Below are positions 62,456-64,000 of a stretch of DNA of 64,000 nt, piece after piece. The position numbers were made by a program, and so were the translations under genes. The notes beneath the pieces are model-generated. The model saw only the letters and a list, made by a program, of their open reading frames with translations. It had not been told where the DNA came from and made no database searches. The DNA comes from Aurelia coerulea (Eukaryota > Cnidaria > Scyphozoa > Semaeostomeae > Ulmaridae), in contig CM076955.1 of NCBI GenBank assembly GCA_039566865.1, forward strand, positions 14,095,501 through 14,159,500, read 5' to 3'. How positions within the stretch are numbered: position 1 is the stretch's first letter; each line of letters starts with the position of its first letter.

Positions 62456-64000
62456 CTTGAGAAGGAACAGAAAACATCAAGAACTGAATCTTACAGTGTT
62501 GGTCAAAACAGAGGGGGGGGGGGGGGTTTCCATAGTAAACAGATACTTGGAGAGGTACTGCAACAAAGGGCATATTTTTTCAGATTTCTAGTCTAGCCAA
62601 GGGTACATTTTTTTGCAATTTTGTTCTTGCCACAGCCTAGCCAAGGGTATCCTATTCGACAAACGCTCTACAAAGTTCATATTTTATCATCTGACCGCCA
62701 TTTTAATCTATTTCAACAATTTGCTCTCCAAATCAATAATCATTATGCTCAGGTGTCTTTGCAAGTCTTTGAAGTCATTTCATAAATGCTGCACAGGGGA
62801 ATAATGATCATGGACTTTGTTAGTAATCATGGATTTATGAAGTTGAATATTTTACTCCTATCAAATCTAAAAGGCTAAAGTCTACAAAAGATACATTTCA
62901 ACTGTACCAATCATAGCGGAAAAAAGAATATGAGAAATACAAATACAATAAAGAAACACAAATAAGAAAACGATTAAGAGAATTGAATCAGCATCAGATG
63001 GCAAGGTATACCCTATCTGTCACAATTTGTTCACTTGCTGTTCTGGATGGCACATTTGAATGCTAAAGAAGCCTGTTTGATGTTGAAATGAAGGGAATGA
63101 TGTTCAAGGATTTAGCACCTGCATATCTAAGAGATCGTAAGCCATAGGGCAATCATCAATGTATCATCTTATGTGATAAAAACATCCCATTATCATATGC
63201 GGGCCTGTCTGGTTGGTGTGGTGGTGGTACCGTACGTGTTGGCAACAAAATTTCAAAATTATTCAAATATCCTATTAACAGAAACAGACCCATAATGCAT
63301 TTTCTTGACATACTTTGATACTAAAATTTTAAACCATTATTTGATATTGTACTATAAAGTTTTTTCAACATATCGTATGATGGAGACAGAAAGTTAGTAG
63401 AAAGCATTAGAATTTTCAAATTAGAAAAAATTGGGATGGAAAAACATGGAATGCACCCTAGCCCTGCGTGGGTACAGCATAGACTTGCCCCAAGTACATT
63501 TTAACTCGATACTCGATAAAACGGACTTCTTCGCACATGCTTTCCAGGTTGGAAAACGTGCGTGATTTGGCCTACGTGTAGTAGCGAGTGAAATAGATTT
63601 GAAGGTGCGAGCTGCGAGTGGACTTTAAAAAGCAGCGAGAGAAGCAAAATTAACAATAGATCTTTTGTTCTTGCATGCGAGAACCAGTTTTTGTAGCTGC
63701 TAACAGCGAGTTTGACGGATCGTGATATACAGAAAGACATTCGTGAATGTTACGTGTAACATTCGTAACATTCGACAGCCAGTGTTCTCATCTTGAAAAT
63801 TCTGCGAATGGTACAGTGAAAATAAGAATAAAGTCCTTGGCAAAAAAGCAAGCAATATAAGAAATAATGCCTTGTTTCAGGGGGTATTTCCATACAGTGA
63901 AAAATAAATTCCTTCAATAATCGGTAAGAATTGTAGATTTTGCTCAATCATTCCCAAATTTTGGATGAAGAGACCCTGCATGCAGTGGACGTGACTAATT
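62456..64000. other. Upstream region; initiator exon and promoter not identified
   Basis: It contains a G-run followed by GTTTCCATAGTAAACAG (62511-62540) and two tandem CTAGCCAAGGGTA blocks (62592-62650), reminiscent of the interior of the C3Gn MITEs. Open frames toward 64000 show no family signature. The missing first CEP95 exon may lie here or beyond the window. Confidence 0.4.

Overview
This is a window of AT-rich invertebrate nuclear DNA. It has spliced exons with GT-AG introns, many non-LTR and Penelope-type retroelement remnants, tRNA-derived SINEs and dozens of miniature inverted-repeat elements. The repeat mixture suggests a cnidarian (coral or anemone type) genome, but that assignment is inference; nothing in the window fixes the species. 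No bacterial-style operons, CRISPR arrays or rRNA genes are present. One host gene spans almost the whole window on the minus strand. I recognise it as the orthologue of CEP95 (CCDC45), a centrosomal coiled-coil protein. I could chain 15 coding exons from 62455 (5' side) to the stop codon at 3399, about 1,024 codons, with every intron phase agreeing across every junction. The N-terminal CH-like region is in the two right-most exons (62455-62333 and 61296-61066). The middle exons encode a low-complexity, Ser- and Lys-rich linker, and the last five encode the conserved C-terminal coiled coil. The first exon with a certain start codon was not found. One intron (9900-8398) has the full signature of a minor-spliceosome (U12-type) intron. 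LAYOUT, left to right. 1-3398 is downstream flank made of repeat fragments and a 1.5-kb TIR element. 3399-12000 holds the C-terminal exons, a SINE next to the last exon and a 422-bp MITE with an 8-bp target duplication. 12-17 kb is intron with three CCGGGTG/TA-type TIR elements. 17-25 kb holds two exons and a dense pile of LINE fragments, a piggyBac-like MITE and a SINE. 25-30.6 kb has two exons, hairpin MITEs and two TIR elements. 30.6-37.04 kb is a tandem array of about 40 copies of a 158-bp unit that starts right at the splice acceptor of an exon. 38-43 kb holds three exons, a 970-bp TIR element and a LINE 3' end. 43.3-47.2 kb is a nested set of inverted-repeat elements enclosing shuffled LINE pieces. 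48-61 kb is one exon and a large intron carrying two oppositely oriented Penelope-like remnants, each with a hammerhead-ribozyme-like core, an unrecognised 148-codon ORF and a LINE with a 737-codon open frame. 61-64 kb holds the N-terminal exons and unassigned upstream DNA. Apart from CEP95, essentially all recognisable content is transposon-derived. The most unusual structures are the 158-bp array (with decoy splice acceptors next to a real one), the U12-type intron, the ribozyme-like motifs in the Penelope remnants and a strong excess of the palindrome TGACGTCA, mostly inside the mobile elements.
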